DNA from: JADYZU01 sp964540965
Lineage (GTDB): Bacteria; Pseudomonadota; Alphaproteobacteria; Rhodobacterales; Rhodobacteraceae
NCBI GenBank assembly: GCA_964540965.1
Contig: CAZIOT010000002.1
Location: 1 to 64,000, forward strand
Length of the DNA stretch: 64,000 bases
Direction of reading: 5' to 3'
How positions within the stretch are numbered: the stretch's first letter is position 1; the number at the start of each line of letters is the position of its first letter. This document shows, piece after piece, positions 8,397-16,530 of this stretch. The notes beneath the pieces were generated by a model. It searched no databases. It saw nothing but the letters and a program-made list of their open reading frames with translations, and was not told the origin of the DNA. The position numbers and the translations under genes are program-made.

Positions 8397-9124
8397 GGCT
8401 GGCGCGGCCACAGCGCCGCAGCGCCAAGGCCCGCGACGAATTTGTCGTGGGCCGCCGTCTCTTCGGCGGTCAATAGCGGGGGCAGCCGCCGGGGCCGCGG
8501 CTGCGGGCGCCAGTCGCCATCGGCTTCGCCCGGTCGGCTGGTGGCCTGCGCCACCGACAGGCCGAAATCCGGCTGCCGGCCCCCGATCAGTTCCAGATAG
8601 ACTTCGGCCAGGATCTCGCTGTCGAGAAGCGCGCCGTGCAGCGTCCGCGCGGAATTGTCGACGCCGAAACGGCGGCACAAGGCATCAAGGCTGTTGGGCG
8701 AGCCGGGAAACCGCCGCCGCGCGATGTCGAGCGTGTCGATGGCGCGTTCCGGGGCAATGGGCGGCAGGCCGATCCAGCCCAGTTCGGCGTTCAGGAACAT
8801 GACGTCGAATTTCGCGTTGTGGATCACCAGCCTGGCATCGCCGATGAAGTCGAGGAACCGTTGCGCATGGGCCCGGAACAGCGGCTTGTCCTTGAGCGTC
8901 ACTTCGCCCGGCTTCGCGGGCCGCGGCGGGGTCAGGATGTCGGGGCCGATGCCGTGGACGTCGAAGGCGCCCTGCGGCATGTCGCGTTCGGGGTTGAAAT
9001 ACTGATGGAACGTCCGCCCGGTGGGCATGTGGTTCATCAGTTCAAGCGCGCCGATTTCCACCAGACGGTCGCCCTGGTCCGGGTCAAAGCCGGTGGTCTC
9101 GGTATCGAGGACGATCTCACGCAT
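8393..9124 (-). CDS. dnaQ: DNA polymerase III subunit epsilon (proofreading exonuclease)
   Basis: This is the 3'-5' exonuclease that proofreads for the replicative polymerase. The 243-residue protein has the DEDDh catalytic set: DTETTGFDP (Exo I) at residue 6, HNAKFDVMFLN (Exo II) near the middle, and HGALLDSEILAEVY (Exo III). The C-terminal tail after about residue 180 is the polymerase-binding segment. The ATG at 9124 overlaps the coaE end by 8 bases. It belongs to the leftward maf-aroE-coaE-dnaQ operon. Confidence 0.93.
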   Translation of the reverse strand: MREIVLDTETTGFDPDQGDRLVEIGALELMNHMPTGRTFHQYFNPERDMPQGAFDVHGIGPDILTPPRPAKPGEVTLKDKPLFRAHAQRFLDFIGDARLVIHNAKFDVMFLNAELGWIGLPPIAPERAIDTLDIARRRFPGSPNSLDALCRRFGVDNSARTLHGALLDSEILAEVYLELIGGRQPDFGLSVAQATSRPGEADGDWRPQPRPRRLPPLLTAEETAAHDKFVAGLGAAALWPRQP

Positions 9125-9710
9125 CGGTCGGACTTTCGCGGATCTGCTCCATGATACGGCGCACGGCAGCGCGGGCGCCGTCAAGGGTGGTGGTGTCGAT
9201 GACCCAGGTGGCGCGGGCGCGTTTTTCGGCATCGGGCATCTGCCGCGACAGGATGGCGTCAAGCTGCAGGTCGGTCATGCCGGGACGGGCCAGAACGCGT
9301 GCGCGTTGCTGGTCGGCCGTGGTCGAGACGACTGCGGTGGCGTCGCATAGGGCGTCGGTGCCGGTCTCGAACAGCAGCGGCACGTCGATCACCGCCACAT
9401 CGGCGCTGGTGGCGGCAAGAAAGGCTGCACGGTCGGCGGTGACAAGCGGATGGACGATCCTTTCCAGCCGGGACAGGGCAGAGGGATCGGCGGCAAGGGC
9501 GGATTTCAGCCGCTCGCGCGAGATGGCGCCATCCACAATGGCACCCGGAAAGGCCGCGGCGACAGCGGGAACGGCGGCCCCGCCCGCGGCATAAAGCCGG
9601 TGGACGGCAGCATCGGCATCCCAGACCGCGGCGCCCTCGGCCGCGAACATGGCGGCGGTGGTGGATTTGCCCATGCCGATCGAGCCGGTAAGGCCAAGAA
9701 CGAAAGTCAT
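9117..9710 (-). CDS. coaE: Dephospho-CoA kinase
   Basis: CoaE phosphorylates the 3'-hydroxyl of dephospho-CoA in the last step of coenzyme A synthesis. The 197-residue protein starts with the P-loop GLTGSIGMGKST and continues with VWDADAAVHRLY, RIVHPLV and VIDVPLLFETG, the characteristic substrate and lid motifs. It overlaps aroE by 4 bases upstream and dnaQ by 8 bases downstream, so it lies in a translationally coupled operon. Confidence 0.95.
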   Translation of the reverse strand: MTFVLGLTGSIGMGKSTTAAMFAAEGAAVWDADAAVHRLYAAGGAAVPAVAAAFPGAIVDGAISRERLKSALAADPSALSRLERIVHPLVTADRAAFLAATSADVAVIDVPLLFETGTDALCDATAVVSTTADQQRARVLARPGMTDLQLDAILSRQMPDAEKRARATWVIDTTTLDGARAAVRRIMEQIRESPTDA

Positions 9711-10540
9711 CCGAGGACGGCGGCGCGGGTGGCGGCATCGACGGTCGGGCGCACGCCAAACCAGCGTTCAAAGGCGGGAACCGCCTGGTGCAGCAACATG
9801 CCCAGACCGTCGACCGTGGTGCAACCCGCCGCGCGCGCGGCGGCAAGCAGGCGCGTTTCCAGGGGGTTGTAGACCAGATCGGTCACCACCTGCCCCGGAT
9901 GCAGCCCGTCGAGCGGCACGCGCAGGTCGGGGGCGCCGGTCATGCCAAGCGAGGTCGTGTTGACGACGGTTGTCGCCTCTTCCACCACATTGCCGGCCTG
10001 CACCCAGTCGACCACGGTCAGGCGATGGCCGAATTCGGCGCGCAGGTCGTCGGCCTTGTTGCGGGTGCGGTTGGTCAGCAGGATCTCGGGCACCCCGGAT
10101 TCAAGAAGCGAGGCGATGACGGCGCGCGCGGCACCGCCGGCGCCAAGGACCGCAGCGGCGCCGGCGGCGGGATCCCAATCGGGGGCACCGGCGCGCAGAT
10201 TGGCAAGAAACCCGTAACCATCTGTATTATCGGCAAGAATCCGGCCATCTGGGCGGAAGATCAGCGTGTTGGCGGCGCCGATCAGCGTCGCCCGGTCGCT
10301 GACATGATCGGCAAGGCGCAGCGCGGCGACCTTGTGCGGAATCGTGATATTGGCGCCGACAAAGCCCATGCGGGGCAGGGTGCGCAGCACCTGTTCCAGA
10401 TCCTCCTCCTCGACGTGGAGGGGAACGTAGTCACCCTCGAGCCCGTGCTGCGCCAGCCAGTGGCGGTGCAGCCGCGGTGATTTGGAATGCGCGATGGGGC
10501 GGCCGATGACCCCTGCCAGCGGGATGCGATGGTCTGTCAT
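9707..10540 (-). CDS. aroE: Shikimate dehydrogenase
   Basis: AroE reduces 3-dehydroshikimate with NADPH in aromatic amino acid synthesis. The 277-residue protein has the substrate-binding IAHSKSPRLH motif with the catalytic lysine region NITIPHKVAAL, the NTDGYGF aspartate, and a Rossmann loop VLGAGGAARAV. The C-terminal GLGMLLHQAVPAFERWFG helix is typical. It overlaps maf and coaE by 4 bases on each side. Confidence 0.95.
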   Translation of the reverse strand: MTDHRIPLAGVIGRPIAHSKSPRLHRHWLAQHGLEGDYVPLHVEEEDLEQVLRTLPRMGFVGANITIPHKVAALRLADHVSDRATLIGAANTLIFRPDGRILADNTDGYGFLANLRAGAPDWDPAAGAAAVLGAGGAARAVIASLLESGVPEILLTNRTRNKADDLRAEFGHRLTVVDWVQAGNVVEEATTVVNTTSLGMTGAPDLRVPLDGLHPGQVVTDLVYNPLETRLLAAARAAGCTTVDGLGMLLHQAVPAFERWFGVRPTVDAATRAAVLG

Positions 10541-11130
10541 ATGTCGAGCGTCCCGCGGCGGATGAGGAAATCAACAAGTTCGAGAAGGGGCAGGCCCAGG
10601 ATGGTGAAATAACTGCCCTCGATGGCGGTGAAAAGCCGGATGCCGTCCTCTTCCAGCTTGTAGCAGCCGACAGCGTCGCGGATGCTGTCCCAATGGCGCG
10701 CGACATGGGCGGCGATCTGGTCCGGCGACAGCGGGCGCATGGTCAGGCGGGCCTGTCCGACATGACGCCAGACCGGCTGGCCGGCGTCGTAGAGGACAGC
10801 GGCGGAGAGCAGGTGGTGGGTCTGGCCGGCAAGGGCGGCAAGCTGGGCCTCGGCCTCGGCCGGGGTGGCGGCCTTGGACAGGCAGTCGCGGCCGAGGGCC
10901 AGCACCTGATCGCAGCCCAGCACCAGACCGGGCTCGCGCTGGGCGACGCGCGCGGCCTTGAGCTCGGCCAGGGCATCGGCGAGGTCACGGGGGCCGGCGC
11001 CCTCGGCAAGGAGGGCAGCGCGGGCGGCATCCTCATCGACGCGGGGCCGGACCACGCGATGAGGGATTCCGGCGTTGGTCAGGAGGGTCGACCGGATGGC
11101 GGAACCCGAGGCAAGGACAAGATCGGGCAT
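10537..11130 (-). CDS. maf: Maf-type nucleoside triphosphate pyrophosphatase
   Basis: Maf proteins hydrolyse non-canonical or surplus nucleoside triphosphates to monophosphates and are linked to arrest of septation. The 197-residue protein has LASGSAIRSTLL at the start, the GCDQVLALG motif in the middle and the C-terminal ILGLPLLELVDFL signature. I chose the ATG at 11130, where homologues begin; an upstream in-frame extension has no family similarity. It is the first gene of the leftward operon and borders the candidate replication origin. Confidence 0.9.
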   Translation of the reverse strand: MPDLVLASGSAIRSTLLTNAGIPHRVVRPRVDEDAARAALLAEGAGPRDLADALAELKAARVAQREPGLVLGCDQVLALGRDCLSKAATPAEAEAQLAALAGQTHHLLSAAVLYDAGQPVWRHVGQARLTMRPLSPDQIAAHVARHWDSIRDAVGCYKLEEDGIRLFTAIEGSYFTILGLPLLELVDFLIRRGTLDI

Positions 11131-11510
11131 GTGGACAGTTTTCGGGAAAAGACCGGGACGGACAGAGGTATGAAAGCCCGGCGCGGCGGGGTCAATGATC
11201 CGGAACACGGGAATGACCTAGTATATGGGCCTGTCATCCACATGGGACAGGGAGAAGTTCCGGCTGTGGACAAGACCGGGCCGCCCGGAAGTCAAGGAGA
11301 TGCGTGGCTGCGCCGGGTCCGGATTTGACAAGACTGCTCTAATGAATTCAACAGCTTGCCTTATTGCGACAAAAGGACAGGCTGCGCGATGACCGAATTC
11401 CCCTGTGCATATCTCTGAGGACAGGATCGAGTCGGAGGGTTGTCCACACTCCTACAATCATCTTCCTTTTTCATTCTTTCTTTAAGATAGAGGGGCGAAG
11501 GAGTGCCGCG
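11131..11510. other. Candidate chromosomal replication origin (oriC) between maf and hemJ
   Basis: This is the only stretch over 300 bases without a gene. It carries DnaA-box-like 9-mers: TTGTCCACA at 11440-11448 (+) and 11265-11273 (-), TCATCCACA at 11234-11242 (+), ATATGCACA at 11404-11412 (-), and CTGTCCACA at 11130-11138 (-) touching the maf start. An AT-richer pyrimidine stretch (about 11449-11490) follows the last box and could be the unwinding element. From memory, Caulobacter Cori lies beside the same gene order (maf/aroE/coaE/dnaQ/secB on one side, hem-rho-mnmE-parAB on the other). No box matches the strict consensus perfectly, and the local base skew does not change sign here. Confidence 0.55.
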
Positions 11511-11966
11511 ATGATCCGTCAGTTCCTGTGGGATGCCTATCCCTGGATCAAGAGCCTGCATGTGATCTCGGTCATCGCCTGGATGGCGGGGATCTTCTAC
11601 CTGCCGCGGCTGTTCGTCTATCATGCCGAGAAGGCAACGGTCGGGTCGGAACTGGACCAGACCTTTCAGGTGATGGAGCGGCGGTTGCTGCGCGGGATCA
11701 TGAACCCGGCGATGATCGCAACCTGGACCTTTGGCCTGATCATGGTGCTGACGCCGGGGGTGATCGACTGGGGGCAGGTCTGGCCTTGGCTCAAGGCGGC
11801 GGGTGTGCTGGCGATCACCTGGCTGCACTACTGGCTGGCGCAAAGGCGCAAGGACTTTGCCCGAGGCGAGAATACGCGGCCGGGGCGGACATACCGGATC
11901 ATGAACGAAGTGCCGACGCTGGCGATGGTGGTGATCGTGCTGATGGTGATCGCGCAGCCGTTCTAG
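11511..11966 (+). CDS. hemJ: Protoporphyrinogen oxidase HemJ
   Basis: HemJ is the membrane enzyme that oxidises protoporphyrinogen IX to protoporphyrin IX in many proteobacteria lacking HemG and HemY. The 151-residue product has four hydrophobic segments, the conserved histidine-containing first helix SLHVISVIAWMAGIFYLPR, and the C-terminal NEVPTLAMVVIVLMVIAQPF signature. The ATG at 11511 has GAAGGAG at good spacing; a longer in-frame start 147 bases upstream would run through the candidate origin and is not used. hemE, often beside it, is not here. Confidence 0.9.
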   Translation: MIRQFLWDAYPWIKSLHVISVIAWMAGIFYLPRLFVYHAEKATVGSELDQTFQVMERRLLRGIMNPAMIATWTFGLIMVLTPGVIDWGQVWPWLKAAGVLAITWLHYWLAQRRKDFARGENTRPGRTYRIMNEVPTLAMVVIVLMVIAQPF

Positions 11967-11995
11967 TTGACTTGGCGGGAAGGGCGCCCTATGTG
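11967..11995 (+). promoter_or_regulatory. Possible rho promoter
   Basis: TTGACT (11967-11972), beginning right after the hemJ stop, is followed after 17 bases by TATGTG (11990-11995). The -10 match is weak. An inverted repeat GGGCGCC...GGCGCCC overlaps the downstream leader. Rho genes often have long, self-regulated leaders, which this 127-base gap would allow. Confidence 0.3.
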
Positions 11996-12093
11996 CCCGC
12001 AAGGCGCCCCTGTTCCTTGGGGTGGCTTTCAGCGATCTTTTCCGCACCTGTGAGTGCGATTGCCGGGCCCGGGCCCGGATGCAGGATATTCCG

Positions 12094-13368
12094 ATGAGCG
12101 ATCCCCGACTGAACCTGGCCGAACTCAAGGCGAAAAGCCCCAAGGACCTTTTGGCGGTGGCAGAGGAGCTTGAGATCGAGAACGCCTCGACCATGCGCAA
12201 GGGCGACATGATGTTCGCCATCCTCAAGGAGCGGGCCGAGGAAGGCTGGATCATCGGCGGCGATGGCGTGCTTGAGGTGTTGCAGGACGGATTCGGCTTT
12301 CTGCGCAGCCCCGAGGCGAATTATCTGCCGGGGCCGGACGACATCTATGTCAGCCCCGACATGATCCGGCAGTTCGCCCTGCGGACCGGCGATACCATCG
12401 AGGGTGTGATCGAGGAGCCGGGAGACAACGAGCGCTATTTCGCGCTGGTGACGGTGGACCGGATCAATTTCGAGGAACCCGAGCGGGCGCGGCACAAGGT
12501 TGCCTTCGACAACCTGACGCCGCTTTACCCCGACCAGCGCCTGAAGATGGAGATCGAGGACGATCCGACCATCAAGGACCGTTCGGCGCGGATCATCGAC
12601 CTTGTGACGCCTATCGGGAAGGGGCAACGCTGCCTGATCGTGGCGCCGCCGCGTACCGGCAAGACGGTGCTGTTGCAGAACATCGCCCATTCGATCGAGA
12701 AGAACCACCCAGAGGTCTATCTGATTGTCCTGCTGATCGACGAACGGCCCGAGGAAGTGACCGACATGCAGAGGTCGGTGAAGGGCGAGGTGATTTCATC
12801 GACCTTTGACGAACCGGCCTCGCGGCACGTTGCGGTGTCGGAGATGGTTATCGAGAAGGCCAAGAGACTGGTTGAGCACAAGCGAGATGTTGTGATCTTG
12901 CTTGATTCGATCACCAGACTTGGTAGGGCGTTCAATACCGTGGTGCCGTCGAGCGGCAAGGTTCTGACCGGCGGCGTTGATGCGAATGCCTTGCAGCGGC
13001 CAAAGCGGTTCTTTGGTGCGGCGCGGAATATCGAGGAAGGCGGGTCGCTGACCATCATCGCCACGGCGCTGATCGACACCGGCAGCCGGATGGATGAAGT
13101 GATTTTCGAAGAGTTCAAGGGCACCGGCAACAGCGAGATCGTGCTTGACCGCAAGGTGGCCGACAAGCGGGTGTTCCCGGCGATGGATATCCTCAAGTCC
13201 GGTACGCGGAAGGAAGAATTGCTGGTCGAGAAGAGTGATCTGCAAAAGACCTATGTGCTACGGCGGATCCTCAACCCGATGGGCACGACCGATGCCATCG
13301 AGTTCCTGATTTCCAAGCTGAAGCAGACCAAGACGAATTCGGACTTCTTCGATTCGATGAACGCCTGA
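12094..13368 (+). CDS. rho: Transcription termination factor Rho
   Basis: Rho is the hexameric RNA helicase that ends transcription at untranslated C-rich RNA. The 424-residue protein has the N-terminal helical domain (LNLAELKAKSPKDLLAVAEE), the RNA-binding cold-shock-like fold (DGFGFLRSPEANYLPGPDDIYVS), Walker A PPRTGKTV, Walker B VVILLDSITRLGRA, and the C-terminal ELLVEKSDLQKTYVLRRIL. Length and order match alphaproteobacterial Rho. The ATG at 12094 is preferred; another at 12079 is in frame. Confidence 0.96.
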   Translation: MSDPRLNLAELKAKSPKDLLAVAEELEIENASTMRKGDMMFAILKERAEEGWIIGGDGVLEVLQDGFGFLRSPEANYLPGPDDIYVSPDMIRQFALRTGDTIEGVIEEPGDNERYFALVTVDRINFEEPERARHKVAFDNLTPLYPDQRLKMEIEDDPTIKDRSARIIDLVTPIGKGQRCLIVAPPRTGKTVLLQNIAHSIEKNHPEVYLIVLLIDERPEEVTDMQRSVKGEVISSTFDEPASRHVAVSEMVIEKAKRLVEHKRDVVILLDSITRLGRAFNTVVPSSGKVLTGGVDANALQRPKRFFGAARNIEEGGSLTIIATALIDTGSRMDEVIFEEFKGTGNSEIVLDRKVADKRVFPAMDILKSGTRKEELLVEKSDLQKTYVLRRILNPMGTTDAIEFLISKLKQTKTNSDFFDSMNA

Positions 13369-13383
13369 CAAGGGATTGTCGCG

Positions 13384-14655
13384 ATGGATACGATCTTTGC
13401 CCAGGCCACGGCGCCCGGTCGGGCAGGGATCGCGGTTGTGCGGCTGTCTGGCGCGCGGGCGCATGATATCGCGGAATCGCTGGCCGGGCCGTTGCCGCGG
13501 GCCGGTCGTTCCTTGCGCTGGTTGCGGCATGACGGCGAGGTGCTGGACCAGGCGCTGGTGTTGACCTTTGCCAAAGGCGCGAGCTTTACCGGCGAGGAGG
13601 TGGTCGAGCTGCACTTGCATGGCAGTTCGGCGGTGGTGCAGGCGGTGCTGTCCGCGATCGGTCGTCAGGAAGGCGCGCGGCCGGCAGTGGCCGGAGAATT
13701 TACCCGCCGGGCTTTGGATAACGGGCGGCTTGATTTGGCACAGGTCGAAGGCCTAGCCGATCTGCTTGCGGCCGAGACCGAGGCGCAGCGACGCCAGGCG
13801 ATGCGGGTGATGTCAGGGGAGCTGGGCGAGGTTGCCGATCGCTGGCGGCGCGATCTGGTGCGCGCCTTGGCGTTGATCGAGGCCACCATCGACTTTGCCG
13901 ACGAAGACGTGCCGGTGGACGTCTCGCCAGAAGTTGAATTCTTGATTCTGCCGGTTGCAGCGGAGATGCGCCGAATGGCCGGGGCTGTTGGCCTGTCAGA
14001 ACGGATTCGCGACGGGTTCGAGGTGGCGATCGTCGGCGAGCCGAATGTCGGAAAGAGCACGCTTCTCAACAGATTGGTCGGTCGGGAGGCGGCGATCACC
14101 TCGGAAATCGCGGGGACGACGCGGGATGTGATCGAGGTGCGGATGGATCTGGGCGGACTGCCGGTGACCCTTCTGGATACTGCGGGGTTGCGGGATACCG
14201 AGGACACGGTGGAGCGGATCGGCGTCAGGCGGGCCGAGGAGCGGGCGGCGGGGGCTGATCTGCGGGTGCATCTGGTGGCACCGGGTGGATTTCCCGCGAT
14301 GCCGGTTGTCAAAGGAGACATTGTGGTTTGCGGTAGAGCGGATGAGACGGGAGCGGGTGTCTCCGGCCTGACGGGGCTTGGAGTGGATGCCTTGGTGTTC
14401 GACATTGGGGTGCGTTTGAGGGAGCTTGCTGCCGGGGCCGGTTTGGCGACGCGGGACCGGCATCGCGCGTCGATGTTGGCGGCCGCCGGGCATCTTTCGG
14501 TGGTTATCGGTTTGTTGGGGCAAGCAGTGCTTCGCGCCGATGAGGTTGCCGAGGAATTGCGGCTTGCCACTCGTGCCGTCGATACGCTAGTCGGACGGGT
14601 CGACGCCGAGGATGTGCTGGACGTGGTGTTCGCCATCTTTTGCATCGGCAAGTGA
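13384..14655 (+). CDS. mnmE: tRNA modification GTPase MnmE
   Basis: MnmE works with MnmG to install the 5-carboxymethylaminomethyl group on U34 of certain tRNAs, using a folate one-carbon unit and glycine. The 423-residue protein has the folate-binding N-terminal domain (MDTIFAQATAPGRAGIAVVR), the G domain with P-loop GEPNVGKST near residue 219 and DTAGLRDTEDTVERIG, and the C-terminal CIGK containing the essential cysteine. It is somewhat short, and the G4 base-specificity motif NKxD is replaced by GRAD. mnmG follows after only 3 bases. Confidence 0.94.
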   Translation: MDTIFAQATAPGRAGIAVVRLSGARAHDIAESLAGPLPRAGRSLRWLRHDGEVLDQALVLTFAKGASFTGEEVVELHLHGSSAVVQAVLSAIGRQEGARPAVAGEFTRRALDNGRLDLAQVEGLADLLAAETEAQRRQAMRVMSGELGEVADRWRRDLVRALALIEATIDFADEDVPVDVSPEVEFLILPVAAEMRRMAGAVGLSERIRDGFEVAIVGEPNVGKSTLLNRLVGREAAITSEIAGTTRDVIEVRMDLGGLPVTLLDTAGLRDTEDTVERIGVRRAEERAAGADLRVHLVAPGGFPAMPVVKGDIVVCGRADETGAGVSGLTGLGVDALVFDIGVRLRELAAGAGLATRDRHRASMLAAAGHLSVVIGLLGQAVLRADEVAEELRLATRAVDTLVGRVDAEDVLDVVFAIFCIGK

Positions 14656-14658
14656 GGA

Positions 14659-16530
14659 GTGTTTCACGTGAAACATGCGGACTTTGACGTCATCGTAGTG
14701 GGTGGCGGCCATGCCGGCACCGAAGCGGCACATGCGGCGGCGCGGGCCGGTGCGCAGGTCGCGCTGGTGACATTGTCCGCGGCCGGGATCGGCGTCATGT
14801 CATGCAATCCGGCGATTGGTGGCCTGGGGAAGGGGCACCTTGTTCGAGAAATCGATGCGCTCGACGGCGTGATGGCTCGTGTGGCAGACCATGCCGGGAT
14901 CCAGTTCCGGCTGCTCAATCGCAGCAAGGGGCCGGCGGTTCAGGGGCCCCGGGCACAGGCGGACCGTCGTCGTTACCGTGAGCGCATGCTGGCCGAGACA
15001 CTGGCACAACCCGGTATCACTGTCGTGGAAGGTGAAGTCGTTGATTTCGTTATGTTGGGTGAGGCGGTTGGCGGTGTGGTTCTGGCCGACGGCAGCCAGA
15101 TCCCGGCGCGAGCGGTGGTGCTGACGGCGGGAACATTCCTTCGTGGCGTGATTCATATCGGCGATGTGCGGCGGTCCGGTGGACGAATGGGCGAACGTCC
15201 TGCGGACCGGTTGGGCCAGCGTCTGGGCGAGTTGTCCTTGCCCCTGGGGCGGCTGAAAACCGGGACACCACCGCGACTGGATGGGCGCACGATTGACTGG
15301 GGGATTCTGGAAAACCAACCTGGCGATGCTGAGCCGGAGATGTTTTCTTTCCTGTCATCTGCTCCGGAAGCACGGCAAATTTCCTGCGGCATCACCCATA
15401 CCAACGAACGGACCCACGACATCATTCGAGCCAACCTTGAACGGTCGGCCATGTATGGTGGCCATATCGCCGGGATCGGCCCGCGCTATTGCCCGTCGAT
15501 CGAAGACAAGGTGGTGCGCTTTGCCGACAAGACCTCGCATCAGATTTTCCTTGAACCTGAGGGACTTGAGGACAATACGGTCTATCCCAACGGGATTTCG
15601 TCATCGCTGCCCGAGGACGTACAGCAGGAATATGTTGCCTCTATCCGAGGGCTGGAACATGCGGTCATCACCCAGCCGGCCTATGCCATCGAATACGATT
15701 ACGTCGATCCCCGCGCCTTACGTCCCGATCTTGGTTTGCGCGCTATGCCAGGACTGTATCTGGCCGGTCAGATCAACGGCACCACGGGCTATGAGGAGGC
15801 TGCGGCGCAGGGCTTGGTCGCGGGCTTGAATGCGGCGCGTCATGCCTCGGGTCAGGATGCGGTGCTGTTCAGCCGGACGGAGTCGTACATCGGCGTGATG
15901 ATCGACGATTTGGTTACGAGGGGGGTTGCAGAACCCTACCGGATGTTCACTTCGCGCGCAGAGTTTCGGCTGAGTCTGCGCGCAGACAATGCCGATCAAC
16001 GGTTGACCACACTGGGACACGAGTATGGTCTGGTTGGCGATACACGGTGGCGGACATTTTCCGAGAAGCTGGATGGGCTGACGCACGCGACCACCCGGCT
16101 CAAGGCAAGGAGGGTCGCGGCGAGAGATCTGGCGGCACAGGGCGCGCGGATCAATCCCGATAGCGAATCGCGCGACGCCTTGGATGCGCTGGCGCTAGAT
16201 GGGTTCGACTTCACTCAATTGATCCAGATCGCACCCGAGCTTTCTGATGTTCCCTCGGCTGTTCGGGCCCAGATCAAGCGTGACGCGACCTATGCCGCCT
16301 ATACAGACCGGCAGGCGCGGGACATAGAGGCAATCCGTCGTGACGAGGGGCTGATCCTGCCAGAGAATTTCGATTACACCGGCATTTCCGGTCTTTCGAC
16401 CGAATTGCGGATCAAACTCGAGCGTCGGCGTCCGCGCACGCTCGCCGAAGCAAACAACATCGACGGCATGACCCCCTCGGCACTCCTGCTCCTCTCCGCC
16501 CGCCTGCGTCGGTCGGGGCAGGCCGCATGA
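14659..16530 (+). CDS. mnmG: tRNA uridine-5-carboxymethylaminomethyl modification enzyme MnmG
   Basis: MnmG (GidA) is the FAD-dependent partner of MnmE in U34 modification. The 623-residue protein has the dinucleotide-binding VVVGGGHAGTEAA near residue 12, the SCNPAIGGLGKGHLVREIDA signature, GRLKTGTPPRL, and the helical C-terminal domain that binds MnmE (PENFDYTGISGLSTELR). The start is a GTG at 14659, and a perfect parS site overlaps it, encoding the N-terminal FHVKH. It follows mnmE by 3 bases and overlaps rsmG by 4. Third-position base use changes within its last 35 or so codons. Confidence 0.96.
   Translation: MFHVKHADFDVIVVGGGHAGTEAAHAAARAGAQVALVTLSAAGIGVMSCNPAIGGLGKGHLVREIDALDGVMARVADHAGIQFRLLNRSKGPAVQGPRAQADRRRYRERMLAETLAQPGITVVEGEVVDFVMLGEAVGGVVLADGSQIPARAVVLTAGTFLRGVIHIGDVRRSGGRMGERPADRLGQRLGELSLPLGRLKTGTPPRLDGRTIDWGILENQPGDAEPEMFSFLSSAPEARQISCGITHTNERTHDIIRANLERSAMYGGHIAGIGPRYCPSIEDKVVRFADKTSHQIFLEPEGLEDNTVYPNGISSSLPEDVQQEYVASIRGLEHAVITQPAYAIEYDYVDPRALRPDLGLRAMPGLYLAGQINGTTGYEEAAAQGLVAGLNAARHASGQDAVLFSRTESYIGVMIDDLVTRGVAEPYRMFTSRAEFRLSLRADNADQRLTTLGHEYGLVGDTRWRTFSEKLDGLTHATTRLKARRVAARDLAAQGARINPDSESRDALDALALDGFDFTQLIQIAPELSDVPSAVRAQIKRDATYAAYTDRQARDIEAIRRDEGLILPENFDYTGISGLSTELRIKLERRRPRTLAEANNIDGMTPSALLLLSARLRRSGQAA
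14660..14675. promoter_or_regulatory. parS centromere site 1 (ParB binding site)
   Basis: TGTTTCACGTGAAACA is a perfect 16-bp palindrome and matches the widely conserved bacterial parS consensus exactly. It overlaps the GTG start codon of mnmG, so the site is also translated. ParB is encoded 3.3 kb downstream. parS nucleates ParB spreading and loads SMC condensin near the origin. Confidence 0.93.

Noticed and set aside
11325..11330. TTGACA in the maf-hemJ gap as a hemJ promoter
   Set aside because: No acceptable -10 hexamer lies 15-18 bases downstream.
11364..11510. N-terminal extension of HemJ upstream of 11511
   Set aside because: The extra 49 codons have no similarity to the family, would run through DnaA-box-like sites, and the internal ATG has a good ribosome binding site.
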